The notes beneath the pieces were generated by a model. It ran no database searches, was not told the origin of the DNA, and saw only the letters and a list, made by a program, of their open reading frames with translations. Of a DNA stretch of 64,000 bases, positions 62,703 through 64,000 are shown piece after piece. The position numbers were made by a program, and so were the translations under genes. Location of the stretch: contig NZ_CP107954.1 of assembly GCF_036067295.1 (NCBI RefSeq), positions 4,898,001-4,962,000 of the forward strand. The letters are read 5' to 3'. Origin of the DNA: Kribbella sp. NBC_00382. Its GTDB lineage: Bacteria > Actinomycetota > Actinomycetes > Propionibacteriales > Kribbellaceae. Position 1 is the stretch's first letter; every line of letters begins with the position of its first letter.

Positions 62703-62932
62703 CCCACGCGTCCCGCCGCCGATCGCTCCTGCGTCGCGCCCAGCTCTGGGGCGCTCCCGCCCGCCCTTCGGTTAAAGCCGCTCCTACGTTCGCGCGACGC
62801 GACCACACCGGTGGCGGGCCGGGCGGCTCGGCAGCACCTGGTGGAGTGTTCCCCACGCGCCCGCCGCCGTCCGCTCCCATGTCGCTCTGGGCGCTCCCGC
62901 CCACCCTGCGCTCTGCGGCGCTCCTACGTCGC
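62703..62932. repeat. Two imperfect direct repeats in a gene-free stretch
   Basis: The stretch 62695-63314 (620 bases) has no convincing gene. Segments near 62703-62786 and 62852-62932 share CCCACGCG, CCGCCGCCG, CGCTCC, CTCTGGG, GCGCTCCCGCCC and GCTCCTACG in the same order, with small indels. GCTCCTGCGTCGCG recurs at 62942. It may be decayed coding sequence or a minisatellite. Confidence 0.6.
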
Positions 62933-63036
62933 GCGGTGGCGCTCCTGCGTCGCGGTGGGTACCCCGGACGGGCTTGCAGCCTGCCGTGAGCGTGGACTCC
63001 CAACGCGCCGGCCAGCGACCGACCTGGCGCTGCCCC

Positions 63037-63060
63037 CTTCCGTGGCATGGAAGAGGTCGG
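63037..63060 (+). repeat. Copy of the tRNA-Ala anticodon arm
   Basis: These 24 bases match 63341-63364, the anticodon arm and variable region of tRNA-Ala(GGC), at 22 positions (CTTCC-G-TGGCATGGAAGAGG). No other tRNA arm is present around it. It may be a relic of site-specific integration at the tRNA. Confidence 0.6.
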
Positions 63061-63314
63061 CGTACGGGCCAAGCCGCGTCCGACCCGATGGAGCGCAGAG
63101 GACTCTCGGCTGCCAGACGGAGCCTCCTGGCAGTCGCCTTCGCTGCTCGAACTGCGCACCCCTGGAACCTCGGCGAACTATCACCAACCGCCCTCCCCAA
63201 CCCGCTGCAAACCACCCTTCCCCGGCGTGCTCTTCCTCACCTCCCCGCCCGCTCCACCCGATTTTTCTTTGCGGCCCCCCATCCGCTAAACTTCCGGAGT
63301 CCGCAAGACACCGC

Positions 63315-63387
63315 GGGGCTTTGGCGCAGTTGGTAGCGCGCTTCCATGGCATGGAAGAGGTCAGGGGTTCGAATCCCCTAAGCTCCA
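63315..63387 (+). tRNA. tRNA-Ala(GGC)
   Basis: The 73-nt cloverleaf has acceptor GGGGCTT/AAGCTCC (one G-T pair), the D arm GGCGCAGTTGGTAGCGC, the anticodon stem CTTCC/GGAAG with loop ATGGCAT and anticodon GGC, and the T arm GGGGTTCGAATCCCC. CCA is not encoded. Confidence 0.95.
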
Positions 63388-63396
63388 CCGCGAGTC

Positions 63397-63432
63397 AGAG
63401 GCCCTTTCCCGGGTAGGGAAAGGGCCTCTTTT
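63397..63432 (+). terminator. tRNA-Ala terminator
   Basis: A 14-bp perfect stem (63397-63410 with 63416-63429) and a 5-base loop are followed by TTT. This is a classical intrinsic terminator. Confidence 0.9.
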
Positions 63433-63458
63433 CATGACCTCAGTGTCTAACTGAGTGA

Positions 63459-63605
63459 CTACCGGTTCTGAGGCAACAGTCTCTCCATCGCTTCGGCTCC
63501 CTTCATCAGCACCGGCCGCAGTTCGTGGCGATAGACGATCTCCGTCACCTGCGTGCTCTTCTGGCTGACCAACAGCGAGATCTTCTCGATGAAGTGGATC
63601 TGTGG
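63459..63605 (-). pseudogene. C-terminal remnant of a tyrosine integrase
   Basis: On the minus strand a frame ending at 63459 encodes IEKISLLVSQKSTQVTEIVY then RHELRPVLMKGAEAM. This matches the end of actinobacterial phage/ICE tyrosine recombinases, where the nucleophile Tyr sits in the VVYRHELRP motif. An in-frame stop at 63606-63608 cuts it off, and the upstream catalytic Arg and His boxes are absent. Only about 48 residues remain. Its location 70 bases after tRNA-Ala is where an integrase lies in an element inserted at a tRNA. Confidence 0.75.
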
Positions 63606-63714
63606 TCAGGTTGCTGGGCGCTGTCCCGTCGATGTGCCCGGCACGACTTTCTCGGGGCGAGGTCGCTGTCGAGGTAGCGCTGCGGCGCCTCGGATAAGTG
63701 CGGGCTCCTGCTGG

Positions 63715-64000
63715 TCAGGTGGGGTCGGTGTACGAGATTGGTTTGCCGGTGGTGCGGGCGTAGGCGATCTCTCTGCTGGTGGACTCGCCGATGTAGCCGC
63801 CGGGGTTGACGACTAGGACGCGGTCGGCCAGGTCGATCTTGCGCAGGTGGAGGGCGCCTAGCGCGGTCTGCTGCTCGTTGGTGATGAGCTCGTTTGCGTC
63901 ATCATCCTCGGTACGCGGGAAGACGCCGGGCGCGACGACGATGATGCCGGCGAAGGTCAGGTCGCGGTTTGCCGCGTGCATCTCGTCCACGAACCGGGCA
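63715..64000 (-). CDS. Deoxyribosyltransferase-like protein, partial
   Basis: The frame runs off the window edge, so only the C-terminal 95 residues are visible. HLRKIDLADRVLVVNPGGYI followed by GESTSREIAYARTTGKPISY matches the family of nucleoside 2-deoxyribosyltransferase-like proteins with a glycine-rich loop. These are often found in mobile or accessory regions and their substrate is unknown. An internal Met at 63990 is unlikely to be the real start, because the frame stays open upstream. Confidence 0.65.
   Translation of the reverse strand, partial: ARFVDEMHAANRDLTFAGIIVVAPGVFPRTEDDDANELITNEQQTALGALHLRKIDLADRVLVVNPGGYIGESTSREIAYARTTGKPISYTDPT

Noticed and set aside
62640-63416. Long plus-strand frame running from the end of the phosphatase gene through tRNA-Ala
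   Set aside because: It crosses an intact tRNA gene and terminator, has no sensible start and its composition is not that of a protein.
1-64000. CRISPR arrays, transposase genes and complete insertion sequences
   Set aside because: I looked for regularly spaced short repeats, DDE transposase motifs and terminal inverted repeats around genes and found none.

Overview
The window is high-GC actinobacterial chromosome. The long syntenic run tig, clpP, clpP, clpX, valS, folC, DUF4233, ndk, mreB, mreC, mreD, mrdA, rodA, radical SAM, RNase E/G, rplU, rpmA, obgE, proB, proA, nadD, rsfS is the order known from Streptomyces and its relatives. GTG starts, ATGA/GTGA stop-start overlaps and the many secreted hydrolases also fit. 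A Propionibacteriales member such as Kribbella is my best guess, but that is inference; no rRNA or taxonomic marker was compared.

Layout. 1-2.2 kb: the 3' end of an MFS transporter, an unrecognised protein, a small cysteine-rich secreted protein and a small membrane protein. 2.2-2.5 kb: tRNA-Gly(TCC) on the minus strand and tRNA-Pro(TGG) on the plus strand. 2.6-8.1 kb: trigger factor and the ClpP1/ClpP2/ClpX protease, interrupted by a lone AbiEi/Vsr-like gene bracketed by 45-bp direct repeats. 8.2-16.3 kb: secreted hydrolases (S33 tripeptidyl aminopeptidase, PhoD phosphatase, phosphodiester glycosidase), an AEC transporter and a membrane-anchored Pro/Thr-rich protein. 16.5-27.9 kb: valS, folC, ndk, the rod-shape operon mreBCD-mrdA-rodA and a lipoprotein. 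27.9-33 kb: an Lrp regulator divergent from a DUF2000 gene, asparaginase, an alpha/beta hydrolase, and a large KAP P-loop NTPase standing alone. 33-54.7 kb: the radical SAM - RNase E/G - L21/L27 - Obg block, with the two radical SAM-linked genes separated by about 13 kb of accessory genes. These include a tightly overlapping minus-strand operon encoding a metalloprotease with a seven-bladed lectin propeller, a small protein, an M28 peptidase with one lectin blade, and a tyrosine phosphatase-HAD fusion. 54.7-62.7 kb: proBA, a phosphopantetheinyl transferase coupled to an HxlR-peroxiredoxin fusion, an MFS exporter, an AsnC regulator, two short genes, then nadD, rsfS and a histidine phosphatase. 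62.7-64 kb: a gene-free repeat-containing stretch, tRNA-Ala(GGC), the C-terminal remnant of a tyrosine integrase, and the start of a deoxyribosyltransferase-like gene.

The core genes link protein folding and turnover, tRNA charging, folate and proline synthesis, cell-wall elongation, RNA processing and ribosome assembly. The most unusual content is in the inserts: the KAP NTPase with a macro-like N-terminal region, the repeat-bounded nuclease-like gene, the lectin-protease operon, the HxlR-Prx fusion, and the decayed integration site at tRNA-Ala.
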